A stretch of DNA of 64,000 nucleotides from Bacillus sp. S/N-304-OC-R1 (GTDB lineage: Bacteria; Bacillota; Bacilli; Bacillales; Cytobacillaceae): contig NZ_JACWFE010000005.1 of the NCBI RefSeq assembly GCF_019749375.1, forward strand, positions 62,001 to 126,000, read 5' to 3'. The notes under the pieces are model-generated. The model was not told where the DNA came from. It searched no databases and worked only from the letters and a program-made list of their open reading frames with translations. A program made the position numbers and the translations under genes. Shown here one piece after another: positions 41,501-50,347 of the stretch. Position 1 is the first letter of the stretch, and every line of letters starts with the position of its first letter.

Positions 41501-41776
41501 ATGATCATTGAAGTAGATGAGGAATCAAAAAAGTGGATTGAATCAAAAGGGAATCAACTAACTGTTAAGACTCTTGATGTGAAAGGATGCTGTGCACCCG
41601 GAGTTCAGGAGATCGTAGCCGTTCCGGGAAAACCGAAGACATTGAATTACTTTCATGAAGTTTCTGTTGATAATTTAACTATTTATGTTCAGAGGGATAT
41701 TAAATTTAAAGAAAAGCTAGTGTTAAAACTATCTGGATTTAGTCTATTAAAAACAATGTCTGTTAAGCTTTATTAA
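41501..41776 (+). CDS. CC-motif small protein (HesB/IscA-like fold, CC/Se family)
   Basis: 91 residues. A GCCAPG stretch near residue 30 has two neighbouring cysteines, one of which is selenocysteine in some homologues of the CC/Se motif family, as I recall it. The rest (VDEESKKWIESKGNQLTVK and NLTIYVQRDIKFKEKLVLKL) looks like a small beta-rich fold. GGGAGG precedes the ATG. Redox or Fe-S role possible but unproven. Confidence 0.65.
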   Translation: MIIEVDEESKKWIESKGNQLTVKTLDVKGCCAPGVQEIVAVPGKPKTLNYFHEVSVDNLTIYVQRDIKFKEKLVLKLSGFSLLKTMSVKLY

Positions 41777-41786
41777 TTAAAAAAAG

Positions 41787-41828
41787 GGGGTGTCTCATAG
41801 CGAATTATCCAGCTGATTGAGACGCCCC
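41787..41828 (-). terminator. cstA terminator
   Basis: On the minus strand GGGGCGTCTCA pairs with TGAGACACCCC (one G-U) and is followed by a seven-T run, 10 nt after the cstA stop. Confidence 0.85.
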
Positions 41829-41837
41829 TGTATTTAC

Positions 41838-43643
41838 TTAAGCAATTTCTTTTTGTGATTGTTCCACCAGTAAGGCTTGTGGTATTTTAGAAAGCTGTAT
41901 CCACTTGTTAATAGAAGTAATTAATATCACGAATCCTAGGACAAGCATGATGATGGAAAGAACGCCATTTAATACATTGAAGCCTGGACTGCCAGAATTT
42001 AAATAGACATTTTTTATCATCCAGTATCCTGCCACGTTAACCGTTACATATAGATATGCAAGCGGTACTAAGCAAGTTAGCATATACCAGCGCTTTTCAG
42101 CAATTTTGAGAACAACTGTTGCTCCAATAATTAATCCAATAGAAGCCATTAACTGATTGGAAACCCCGAATAATGCCCAGACAGAGCTAATATCACCAGA
42201 ATATAGCAGGTAGCCCCAGAATAAGCATGCTAATGCACTTGAGATAATATTAGCAGACAATGAATCTGTGCGTTTTAACGGTTTTACAAAGTCACCGACG
42301 AAATCCTGGATTAGATATCGGGCAACACGTGTTCCGGCGTCAATCGCTGTTAAGATAAAGACAGCTTCAAAGAGAATAACAAATTGGTAGAAAAATGATG
42401 CCATCTTTTCAAAGAAAGGAATTCCTGTAAAGATGTCTGTCATTCCAACAGCCAGAGTCACAGCTCCACCTGTTCTTCCTTCTAAATCCATGCCAATTTC
42501 TTCACTAAGCTTTTGCAAATGAACTGGTTCCATTCCAAGTGTTGCGTACTTCTCTGGTGTTGAATTGATGGCAAAATAATCGCCCGGCTGCAATGATACA
42601 GCTGCAATTAATGCCATAATCGCAACTAAACACTCAACAAGCATAGCTCCAAATGCAACACCTTTAATATCTGTCCAGCGATTAATCATCTTCGGAGTCG
42701 TACCTGAACCAACAAATGCGTGGAATCCGGAAATCGCTCCACAAGCAATTGTAATTGAAACGAATGGCCATACTGGTCCAGCAATAATCGGTCCGCCGCC
42801 ATTAATAAATTCTGTAAATGCAGGGAACTGAACTTCTGGATTTACGTAGAATACCCCAATGATTAGAGCAATAAATACCCCAATTTTCATAAATGTACTT
42901 AAATAATCACGCGGTGCCAGCAATAGCCATACTGGAAGAGCCGCAGCAAAGAAAGCGTAAATCGGAAGTGCAAGAGCAAGTGTGCTCTTTTCCAGTGTTA
43001 AGAATTCCCCTAAAGCTGTACCCTTAATATCTTGACCAAATATGATTGCTAAAACGATTAAAGAAAATCCAACAATGGTCGCAACTTTTAAATTTCCTGT
43101 TTTCTTATGATACAATCCTACTCCCATAGCAATTGGTATAGTAATTCCGACTGCAAATGTTCCCCAAGGATTTCTTTCTAAGGCGCTTAGGACAACTAAA
43201 GATAAGCCTGCCATCGTAATCGTAATAATGAATAGCATCGCTAATCCTGTACAAAAGCCTGCCACAGGACCAAGTTCTTCCTTTGCAATTTCTGATAATG
43301 ATTTACCATCTCTGCGCATAGAAGCGAAGAGAACAACCATATCATGGACTGCGCCACCAATAACTGCACCAATTAGAAGCCACAATAGACCTGGTAAGTA
43401 GCCGAACTGTGCTGCCAGAATAGGCCCGACTAATGGTCCCGCCGCAGCAATTGCCGCAAAATGGTGACCAAAAGAAACCCATTTGTTCGTGGGTACATAG
43501 TTTTGACCATCCTCTAATTTGTGTGCAGGTGTCGGCTTAGCATCATTAAGCTTTAAAACCTTCGCAGCCATAAATGTCCCGTAAAGACGGTAAACAATTA
43601 ACAGTATACAAATGGAGCCAATAACGATTGTAACCGCATTCAT
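41838..43643 (-). CDS. CstA-family transporter (pyruvate or peptide uptake)
   Basis: 601 residues with about sixteen membrane helices. GQNYVPTNKWVSFGHHFAAI, AGPLVGPILAAQFGYLPGLL and FHAFVGSGTTPKMINRW are strong CstA signatures. E. coli relatives CstA and BtsT take up pyruvate with protons. AGGGGGAATT precedes the ATG. Its neighbours on the same strand are a LytS/LytT pair, matching the BtsSR-BtsT arrangement, so pyruvate is the best substrate guess. Confidence 0.93.
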   Translation of the reverse strand: MNAVTIVIGSICILLIVYRLYGTFMAAKVLKLNDAKPTPAHKLEDGQNYVPTNKWVSFGHHFAAIAAAGPLVGPILAAQFGYLPGLLWLLIGAVIGGAVHDMVVLFASMRRDGKSLSEIAKEELGPVAGFCTGLAMLFIITITMAGLSLVVLSALERNPWGTFAVGITIPIAMGVGLYHKKTGNLKVATIVGFSLIVLAIIFGQDIKGTALGEFLTLEKSTLALALPIYAFFAAALPVWLLLAPRDYLSTFMKIGVFIALIIGVFYVNPEVQFPAFTEFINGGGPIIAGPVWPFVSITIACGAISGFHAFVGSGTTPKMINRWTDIKGVAFGAMLVECLVAIMALIAAVSLQPGDYFAINSTPEKYATLGMEPVHLQKLSEEIGMDLEGRTGGAVTLAVGMTDIFTGIPFFEKMASFFYQFVILFEAVFILTAIDAGTRVARYLIQDFVGDFVKPLKRTDSLSANIISSALACLFWGYLLYSGDISSVWALFGVSNQLMASIGLIIGATVVLKIAEKRWYMLTCLVPLAYLYVTVNVAGYWMIKNVYLNSGSPGFNVLNGVLSIIMLVLGFVILITSINKWIQLSKIPQALLVEQSQKEIA

Positions 43644-43779
43644 TTTTTAATTCCCCCTTTTGATTCTAATCATACAAAACGTAAAGTTTTTTTTTTGATT
43701 TTCAAAATAAAATACATAAATAGGGGGTTAAATTGCATGAATAAACAGATGAATTACAATATTCTATAAATATAAAGAT

Positions 43780-44517
43780 TTAGAAACCGATTAACTGTTT
43801 TAATTCCTTTACATATGTTCTGCTGACAGGAACTTTGGATTTGTCTTTCATGATTAAGTTATAAGTAGAGTTAAACCATGGTTCGATTTCGCCAATTTGA
43901 TCTATGTTTACAATGTAACTGCGATGTACCCTGAGAAATTGTCTTTTATTTAGTTTTTTCTCTAATGCAACAAGAGTTTCACTTAATTTATATTCTTGCC
44001 CTTTTGTTTTTATCGTACATTTTCCTTCACTTGATTCTAGATAAAGGATTTCAGAGTAATTTAGTAAAATAATTCTTTCGTCGATATTAACAGGAATTTT
44101 ATCACTTCGATCACTTTTCATTAAGGGTGCGGGAGGTACAGATTGGTTTCCGTTCGTCTGCAGTTTTTTTACTTTTTCCAATGTTTTCTTAAGACGGTTT
44201 TCATCGTAAGGCTTTAATATATAATCAATTGCATTCAGCTCAAAAGCCTGAAGTGCATACTCATCATAAGCAGTTGCAAAGACGATAGCTGGCGTTAAAT
44301 TGAGTGCCTCTAATTGCTTTGCCAAATTTAATCCGTTTTGTTCGGATAGTTCAATATCAAGAAAGACAAGATCAGGCTTAAGAATAGAAATGTCTGCAAC
44401 CGCCTCCTCAAAACAATCACTTTCACCAGCAATTTCTACCTCCTTGCTCCGATTGAGGAGAAATTTCAATTCATCCCTTGCTAATGGTTCATCATCCACT
44501 ATATAAGCTCTCAACAT
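43780..44517 (-). CDS. LytT-type LytTR response regulator
   Basis: 245 residues from the ATG at 44517, overlapping the kinase gene by 26 nt. The receiver domain (1-120) shows YIVDDEPLAR, phospho-acceptor LVFLDIEL and FATAYDEYA. The C-terminal LytTR DNA-binding domain (about 145-245) has LRVHRSYIVNIDQI. It should activate the adjacent cstA-type gene. Confidence 0.93.
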   Translation of the reverse strand: MLRAYIVDDEPLARDELKFLLNRSKEVEIAGESDCFEEAVADISILKPDLVFLDIELSEQNGLNLAKQLEALNLTPAIVFATAYDEYALQAFELNAIDYILKPYDENRLKKTLEKVKKLQTNGNQSVPPAPLMKSDRSDKIPVNIDERIILLNYSEILYLESSEGKCTIKTKGQEYKLSETLVALEKKLNKRQFLRVHRSYIVNIDQIGEIEPWFNSTYNLIMKDKSKVPVSRTYVKELKQLIGF

Positions 44518-46276
44518 CGCGTTCAAAAACTCCTTTACTGTCGAGCGGTATGGAAATAGTGATGGTTGATCCACTATCCACTTGACTTATTATTTTTAAG
44601 CTTGCTAAACCGTTATAAATCCCATTTAGGCGTTCATAAATATTAAATAGTGCTGTGCCATTTCCTTTTTCCGAATTCACAATTTGCTTCCCAAGCAACT
44701 TTATCCGATCTTCGGGAATTCCCTGACCATTATCAGCGACAATAATTAGAAGCTGATTATTGTCGGTAAAAATTCTAATCGCAATTTTCCCTTCGGACTT
44801 ACATCGAGGGAATCCGTAATGAATTGCATTTTCAACTAAAGGCTGTAAGGTAAACGGGGGAATGAATACTTTTTCAAGACCAGGCTCGATTTGATACTCA
44901 ATGCAGTATTTATTAGGAAAGCGTGTTAGTTCCAAAGAAACATAAGCTTTCACATTTTCTAGTTCCTTCTCCAATGGTATGAGCATTTGCCTTGCCCCTT
45001 GGAGGTTGCCTCGAAAGAAAGAGCCTAAATCTAATAATAATTTACGTGCTCTATTTACATCCGTACGGCATAAAGCTGAAATGGTATTTATACTATTAAA
45101 TAAGAAGTGCGGATGGATTTGTGCCTGTAAGGCTTTAATTTCCGCATCCTTTAACAGTTTGGTTTGGTGCTCTGCCTCTGCAAGCTCTAGTTGTGTGGAG
45201 AATAAATTAGCGAGTCCTTCTGCTAATTGCTCCTGAATTTTATCTAGCTTTTCTGGTTGATTAAAGTACATTTTTAATGTTCCAACGATTTTATTTTTCA
45301 CTTTTAAGGGGAGGACGATTGCTGCTTCTAAAGGACAATGTTCATGGAAGCAAAATATATCCTCCTTCCTTTTTACAACCGCAATTTTCCCGTTTTCAAG
45401 CACCTTTTTTGTTAAACCTGTAGCAAGCTTTTCCTTAGGTATATGGTGATCCGAAGCAGTTCCTACATGAGCAAGAACATGATTGTCATCTGTAATGGCG
45501 ACCGCATCAGCGTCTGTTAGGTTAAGCATAATTTTAGAAATCTCTTTACAAGAAATTGTGTTCAAGCCTTGCCGGAAGAATGGAAGTGTTTGATCAGCAA
45601 TTTGAAAGGCAAGATTTGTTTGATTTGCTCGTGCACGGACTTCATCACGCATAATCGATTCAATAATGAACATGAAGAGCAAAGTGCCCAAACCATTTAC
45701 AAAAATCATCGGCAAGCCAATCACTTGTACGAGCCCCCATGCATTCTCAAACGGTTTAGCTGTTAAAAGAATAATCACCATTTGCAAGAATTCCAATGTC
45801 ATTCCCATTATGACAGCATATCCGGCTGTAATTTTCTTTCCCATCTGTTTTCTTCTTCTGCCAAAATAGCCGGCTATAATTCCAGCAATAATCGTAGAAA
45901 ACGAACAGGAAAAGGCTGTGAATCCACCTAGTGAATAGCGATGAATTCCGGCGATTAGTCCAGCTCCTACACCAACAAACGGCCCTCCAAGCAAACCACC
46001 AATTACAATTCCCATAACTCTCGTATTAGCTAGAGCACTTTCGGGATCTATGGCGGCAAGCCAATGCGCTTTGTTAATCAAGGAATGATTAATCTCAATC
46101 CCAGTGTAATTACTGATTATGCCAAATGAGCCGAATAGAAGAATAATCATCAGCTTCTCATTTCTGCTGTGATCCTTTTGAACGATTTGCCGAAACGACT
46201 TCATTTGAGAGAGTAGAAAAGCAAGGATAACAATGATTCCAACCTTTTCTAGCATTAACGGTGCTAAATTGAACAT
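44492..46276 (-). CDS. LytS-type membrane histidine kinase
   Basis: 594 residues from the ATG at 46276, 9 nt after AAAGGA. A 5TMR-LYT sensor (residues about 10-180, NTRVMGIVIGGLLGGPFVG), a GAF domain (about 215-350, with CFHEHCPLEAAIVLPL) and a HisKA_7TM/LytS catalytic part with HPHFLFNSINTISALCR and ADNGQGIPEDRI. Relatives (BtsS, LytS) sense pyruvate or envelope state. Translation is coupled to the response regulator by overlap. Confidence 0.93.
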   Translation of the reverse strand: MFNLAPLMLEKVGIIVILAFLLSQMKSFRQIVQKDHSRNEKLMIILLFGSFGIISNYTGIEINHSLINKAHWLAAIDPESALANTRVMGIVIGGLLGGPFVGVGAGLIAGIHRYSLGGFTAFSCSFSTIIAGIIAGYFGRRRKQMGKKITAGYAVIMGMTLEFLQMVIILLTAKPFENAWGLVQVIGLPMIFVNGLGTLLFMFIIESIMRDEVRARANQTNLAFQIADQTLPFFRQGLNTISCKEISKIMLNLTDADAVAITDDNHVLAHVGTASDHHIPKEKLATGLTKKVLENGKIAVVKRKEDIFCFHEHCPLEAAIVLPLKVKNKIVGTLKMYFNQPEKLDKIQEQLAEGLANLFSTQLELAEAEHQTKLLKDAEIKALQAQIHPHFLFNSINTISALCRTDVNRARKLLLDLGSFFRGNLQGARQMLIPLEKELENVKAYVSLELTRFPNKYCIEYQIEPGLEKVFIPPFTLQPLVENAIHYGFPRCKSEGKIAIRIFTDNNQLLIIVADNGQGIPEDRIKLLGKQIVNSEKGNGTALFNIYERLNGIYNGLASLKIISQVDSGSTITISIPLDSKGVFERDVESLYSG

Positions 46277-46564
46277 GACCATCCGTCCTTTATTTCTAAA
46301 ATTCAGATAAACTGGAATAAACGAATCGCTCGTTCCTTGATCCCACATTGCACCTTTGATTTATGCAAGTATGTTATTATTCTATCAAAATTTAGAATAC
46401 TTTTTATTCCTTTTTTATAGACTTATCAAAATATTTATTTTCATTAGGATTGGATGGATAGGAAATTTTTGATAATCTATTTTATTGCCATAATATGTTT
46501 TTCCAGCTAAAATAAATTCACTGTCTAGCATTAGTAATTACTGAAAACAGAATAGAGGAAAAGT

Positions 46565-47806
46565 ATGAGAGAACTAAAGCACCTTCACCCGTTAATATGG
46601 AATATTATCATCGGAACGGTTTTTGGAAGAATGGCAACCTCCATGAGTATTCCGTTCTTGGCGATATATTTAACGAATGTTAAAGGAGTTTCTGCTACTG
46701 AAACAGGATTGATTATTGCCGTGAGCTCGTTTGTTGGGATTGCAACAAGCTTTTTTGGCGGTTATTTTTCAGATCGTTTTGGTAGGAAAAGCGTTTTATT
46801 AATTTCCATTTTTCTTTGGTCATTTGTCTTTGTTGGTTTTGGCATGGTAGAAGCGGTTTGGGGTTTCTTTATGATGAATGCACTAAATGGCTTTTGCCGT
46901 TCGGTTTTTGAACCAGCCTCAAGAGCATTGCTTGCGGATTTGACACAACCAAAGAATCGGTTAATTATTTTCAATTTGCGCTACACCGCTATTAATGTTG
47001 GTGTCATATTTGGACCGCTGCTTGGATTTTACTTAGGGTCTTCTAAATCGACCTTTGCCTTTTTTATCGCGGCCGGAGTGTACGCATTATATGGACTTTC
47101 GCTGCTGTTAACCTATCAAAAGACGATGATAAAAACAGAGGCTACGGTTAATAAGGATGAAAGTAATCACGTCAAATTAATAGATGCGATAAAAATTACG
47201 AAGTCAGATACCGTTTTATTATGGTCTTTAATTGGCTTTATCCTGGCCATTACCGGATATTCTCAACTTTCATCGACCTTGCCGCAATATCTATCAAACA
47301 CATCCTTAATAGAAAATGGAGCGAAAACATTTTCTATTTTACTAGCTTTAAATGCTTTCACTGTCATTTCCATTCAATATCCTTTATTAACAATCGGAAA
47401 GAAGTATTCGCCGTTAACATCCATTATGATCGGTAGTATTTTAACAGGCTTAGGTCTAATTGGCTTTGGTTTGGCACGAGGAATGTTTACATTAGTATTA
47501 GTAGCGATTCTCTTTACTGTTGGAGAAGTATTAATGTTCAGCATGACTGATTTATTTATGGATAATATTGCGAAGTCACATTTGCGTGGAACTTATTTCG
47601 GCGCGATGGGCTTTACACAGATAGGAAATGTGGTTGGTCCTGCTCTTGGCGGATTTTTACTTGATCATTTCGGATATAATCAGCCGATTTTAGTATTTGG
47701 GTTTTTGGCTCTAGCTCCATTCCTGGCGATTCCGATATTATTAGGAGTGATGGCAAAAATGAAAAGAAACACAATAGTGAAGGTAGAAGAAAAACATTTC
47801 CAATGA
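46565..47806 (+). CDS. MFS family transporter
   Basis: 413 residues, about twelve helices. The MFS motif between helices 2 and 3 reads GGYFSDRFGRKSVLLIS, and FNLRYTAINVGVIFGPLLG is a second conserved block of drug-exporter-type MFS (MdtG/YttB-like). Substrate unknown. AGAGGAAA precedes the ATG. Single gene with its own terminator. Confidence 0.88.
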   Translation: MRELKHLHPLIWNIIIGTVFGRMATSMSIPFLAIYLTNVKGVSATETGLIIAVSSFVGIATSFFGGYFSDRFGRKSVLLISIFLWSFVFVGFGMVEAVWGFFMMNALNGFCRSVFEPASRALLADLTQPKNRLIIFNLRYTAINVGVIFGPLLGFYLGSSKSTFAFFIAAGVYALYGLSLLLTYQKTMIKTEATVNKDESNHVKLIDAIKITKSDTVLLWSLIGFILAITGYSQLSSTLPQYLSNTSLIENGAKTFSILLALNAFTVISIQYPLLTIGKKYSPLTSIMIGSILTGLGLIGFGLARGMFTLVLVAILFTVGEVLMFSMTDLFMDNIAKSHLRGTYFGAMGFTQIGNVVGPALGGFLLDHFGYNQPILVFGFLALAPFLAIPILLGVMAKMKRNTIVKVEEKHFQ

Positions 47807-47817
47807 GTTTTGAGTGG

Positions 47818-47851
47818 AAAGCCCTTGTCATAGCTGATAAGGGCTTTCACT
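47818..47851 (+). terminator. MFS gene terminator
   Basis: AAAGCCCTT pairs with AAGGGCTTT (47839-47847) around a 12-nt loop. Confidence 0.7.
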
Positions 47852-47945
47852 TTATAGAAAATCGAAGTAAGAAAGGTTTTTATATTACCCTCATAGAATA
47901 GAAGGTAGAAGTGGTCAGATTAATTGAGAAAAAGGAAAATGATTG

Positions 47946-48791
47946 ATGCACAAATATTCTATGTTAGAGAAATTACTATTTTTATCATCGAGTTTGAACA
48001 CAGAGAAATTAAGAAGGGCAATAGAGGGAAAAACGGTATTGATTACAGGGGCTAGCTCAGGAATTGGCGAGCAGGTAGCGTACATGCTTGCTGATTTTCA
48101 AGTTCACTTAATTTTAGTTGCGAGAAAGGTGGATAAGCTTCTTGCCGTAAAGGATCAGATTGAAAAGAAGGAGGCCAGTGTAAGTATTTTCTGTGCAGAC
48201 TTAAGAAGTGATGAGGAAATGAAAGGGCTGCTTTCTTTCATTCATCGATTGCCTAACGGTCTTGATATAGTTGTTAGTAATGCAGGTTTATCCATCAATC
48301 GCCCTATCAGCCAGTCTCTAGACAGGTTTCACGATTTTACACGGACGATGGCAATTAATTATTTTGCCCCCGTCCAATTAATGCTGTCTCTGATTCCTAT
48401 ACTTGAAAAAAACAAAGGACAAGTAATTAATATTTCAACAATTAATGCTTTGCTTCTGCCATTTCCTAATTGGGCTGGATATCAGGCATCTAAGTCCGCT
48501 TTCGATACATGGTTTCGATCGGCAGCACCAGAATTAAATGCGATGGAAATTGCAACAGCCTCCATATATCTTCCATTAGTAAAAACTCCTATGATTTTGC
48601 CAACTATAGCTTACGAAAAAATGCCAGCTATGTGTCCGAATCATGTAGCAAAGATTATTTGCAAAACAATGTATACAAAGCGAAAAACTTATAAGCCATG
48701 GTGGTTAATATTTGGAGAAGTTGCTTCGATTTTGTTTAGAGGAATATATGAACGCCTTATTCCAAAAATATTTCAAAGTAGGGGGAAGTAG
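47946..48791 (+). CDS. Short-chain dehydrogenase/reductase
   Basis: 281 residues from the ATG at 47946, 9 nt after AAAGGA. TVLITGASSGIGEQVAYMLA binds the nucleotide, VVSNAG is the NAG motif, and YQASKSAF holds the catalytic Tyr-Lys. The C-terminal tail (FRGIYERLIPKIF) is basic and hydrophobic, suggesting membrane association as in fatty-acyl reductases. It is 2 nt from the acyl-CoA ligase gene, so the two act together. Confidence 0.87.
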   Translation: MHKYSMLEKLLFLSSSLNTEKLRRAIEGKTVLITGASSGIGEQVAYMLADFQVHLILVARKVDKLLAVKDQIEKKEASVSIFCADLRSDEEMKGLLSFIHRLPNGLDIVVSNAGLSINRPISQSLDRFHDFTRTMAINYFAPVQLMLSLIPILEKNKGQVINISTINALLLPFPNWAGYQASKSAFDTWFRSAAPELNAMEIATASIYLPLVKTPMILPTIAYEKMPAMCPNHVAKIICKTMYTKRKTYKPWWLIFGEVASILFRGIYERLIPKIFQSRGK

Positions 48792-48793
48792 TT

Positions 48794-50311
48794 TTGAACA
48801 TAATGAAACTAATGTATGTTCTATACAAAATGAAATTACTTTCCCCAACTGGACTGTACAGGGTTTTGTCAGCTTTATACTGCTGTGGTGTAAATGTTAT
48901 GACGCTCTTGCATATTGCTGCAAAGACATATGGGAACAAGATCGCTATAGTGGATGATCATGAAGAGATTAGTTTTGAACAGCTTATGATTCAGTCAGAA
49001 AAGCTTTCTATCATTTTATATGAATATTACCAGCTCAAAAACGGCCAAAAAATTGCGGTTTTGTGCAGAAATCATATGTCGTTTGTAAAAACAATATTTG
49101 CAGTTTCACGTCTAGGAGCAGATATTTATCTGCTTAATCCGAAAATGAGCAGAAGACAGTTTTTGTACTTTAATGAACAATACCAATTTGATTTTCTTAT
49201 TTATGATTGTGAATTGGATTCAATTATTCATAGGTCCGAATTTCACAATAAGAAAATTTATAGTTATCATGATAATTTACCTGCGATAAATAACATCACT
49301 TCTATAAATATAAAAGAAAAAATGAAAGTTAAACGAGCGTCTACGGGAAGATTAATATTGCTGACAGGAGGAACCACAGGGACATCAAAAAAAGCGCCAC
49401 ATAAACCATCTTTCTTTCAGTATTTAAATCCCTTCATAGGTATGCTGACGAAATTGAATTTAGGACGCTATGAAAATATTTATATAGCAACTCCTTTATT
49501 TCATGGTTACGGTGCAGCGGTTCTCTTTTTATTTATAGCATTAGGAAAGAAAGTGGTAATCAGCACAAGGTTCCATGCTCAGCAAGCATGTTCACTCGTT
49601 CGAAAACACAAAGTGGAAGTCATAACAGTCGTTCCTTTAATGATTAGACGGATGATCAACTATAATATTGACGATCTTCGGACTCTTACATGTATCGCAT
49701 CAGGCAGTGCAGAGCTTAATCCTAAGCTTGCCGCTGAGGTTTTACAAAAGCTAGGGAATGTATTGTACAATCTGTACGGCACTTCTGAAACTGGTTTAAA
49801 TGTAATCGCCACGCCTTCTGACTTGGTCTATTCAAATCGGACAATTGGCAGGAAAATTGTAAAACTAAAAATATTAGATAAACATTTAAAAGAAGCGACA
49901 GCTGGAACAGTTGGCCAATTGTATGTAAGGGGTGGGCGGGAATGGAAAGCAACAGGTGACTTAGGGTATCGAGATCAGAACGGCTATTACTTTCTATGCG
50001 GGAGAGTAGATGATATGGTTGTTTCTGCCGGAGTAAACGTGTATCCCTTGGAATTAGAACAGATCTTGATTAGTCATCCTCTCATTCAAGATGCTGCTGT
50101 AATCGGAATTGAAGATGAGGAATACGGACAAAGGCTAAAGGCTTTTGTTCAATCAGTTAATAATGCCGAACTCTCTAAAGAGGAACTTTATAGGTGGTTA
50201 TCTCTAAGAGCTGCAACATTTCAAATTCCTAAGGAAATCGACTTCATGAAAGAAATGCCTTATACGGCATTAGGTAAATTGGATAAAAAAAGATTAAGGA
50301 CATATAGATAA
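48794..50311 (+). CDS. Acyl-CoA/AMP ligase
   Basis: 505 residues from the TTG at 48794, 7 nt after AGGGGGA; ATG 48803 is an alternative. The adenylation P-loop is LLTGGTTGTSKK, then YNLYGTSETGLNV, ATGDLGYRDQNGYYFLCGR and the lid YTALGKLDKKRLR with the catalytic Lys. It would activate a fatty or aromatic acid. Paired with an SDR, it may make or reduce a lipid; the substrate is unknown. Confidence 0.87.
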   Translation: MNIMKLMYVLYKMKLLSPTGLYRVLSALYCCGVNVMTLLHIAAKTYGNKIAIVDDHEEISFEQLMIQSEKLSIILYEYYQLKNGQKIAVLCRNHMSFVKTIFAVSRLGADIYLLNPKMSRRQFLYFNEQYQFDFLIYDCELDSIIHRSEFHNKKIYSYHDNLPAINNITSINIKEKMKVKRASTGRLILLTGGTTGTSKKAPHKPSFFQYLNPFIGMLTKLNLGRYENIYIATPLFHGYGAAVLFLFIALGKKVVISTRFHAQQACSLVRKHKVEVITVVPLMIRRMINYNIDDLRTLTCIASGSAELNPKLAAEVLQKLGNVLYNLYGTSETGLNVIATPSDLVYSNRTIGRKIVKLKILDKHLKEATAGTVGQLYVRGGREWKATGDLGYRDQNGYYFLCGRVDDMVVSAGVNVYPLELEQILISHPLIQDAAVIGIEDEEYGQRLKAFVQSVNNAELSKEELYRWLSLRAATFQIPKEIDFMKEMPYTALGKLDKKRLRTYR

Positions 50312-50313
50312 AT

Positions 50314-50342
50314 AACACTTTGTCTTGAATGGACAAAGTGTT
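50314..50342. terminator. Bidirectional terminator
   Basis: AACACTTTGTC pairs with GACAAAGTGTT between convergent genes. Confidence 0.8.
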
Positions 50343-50347
50343 TATTT

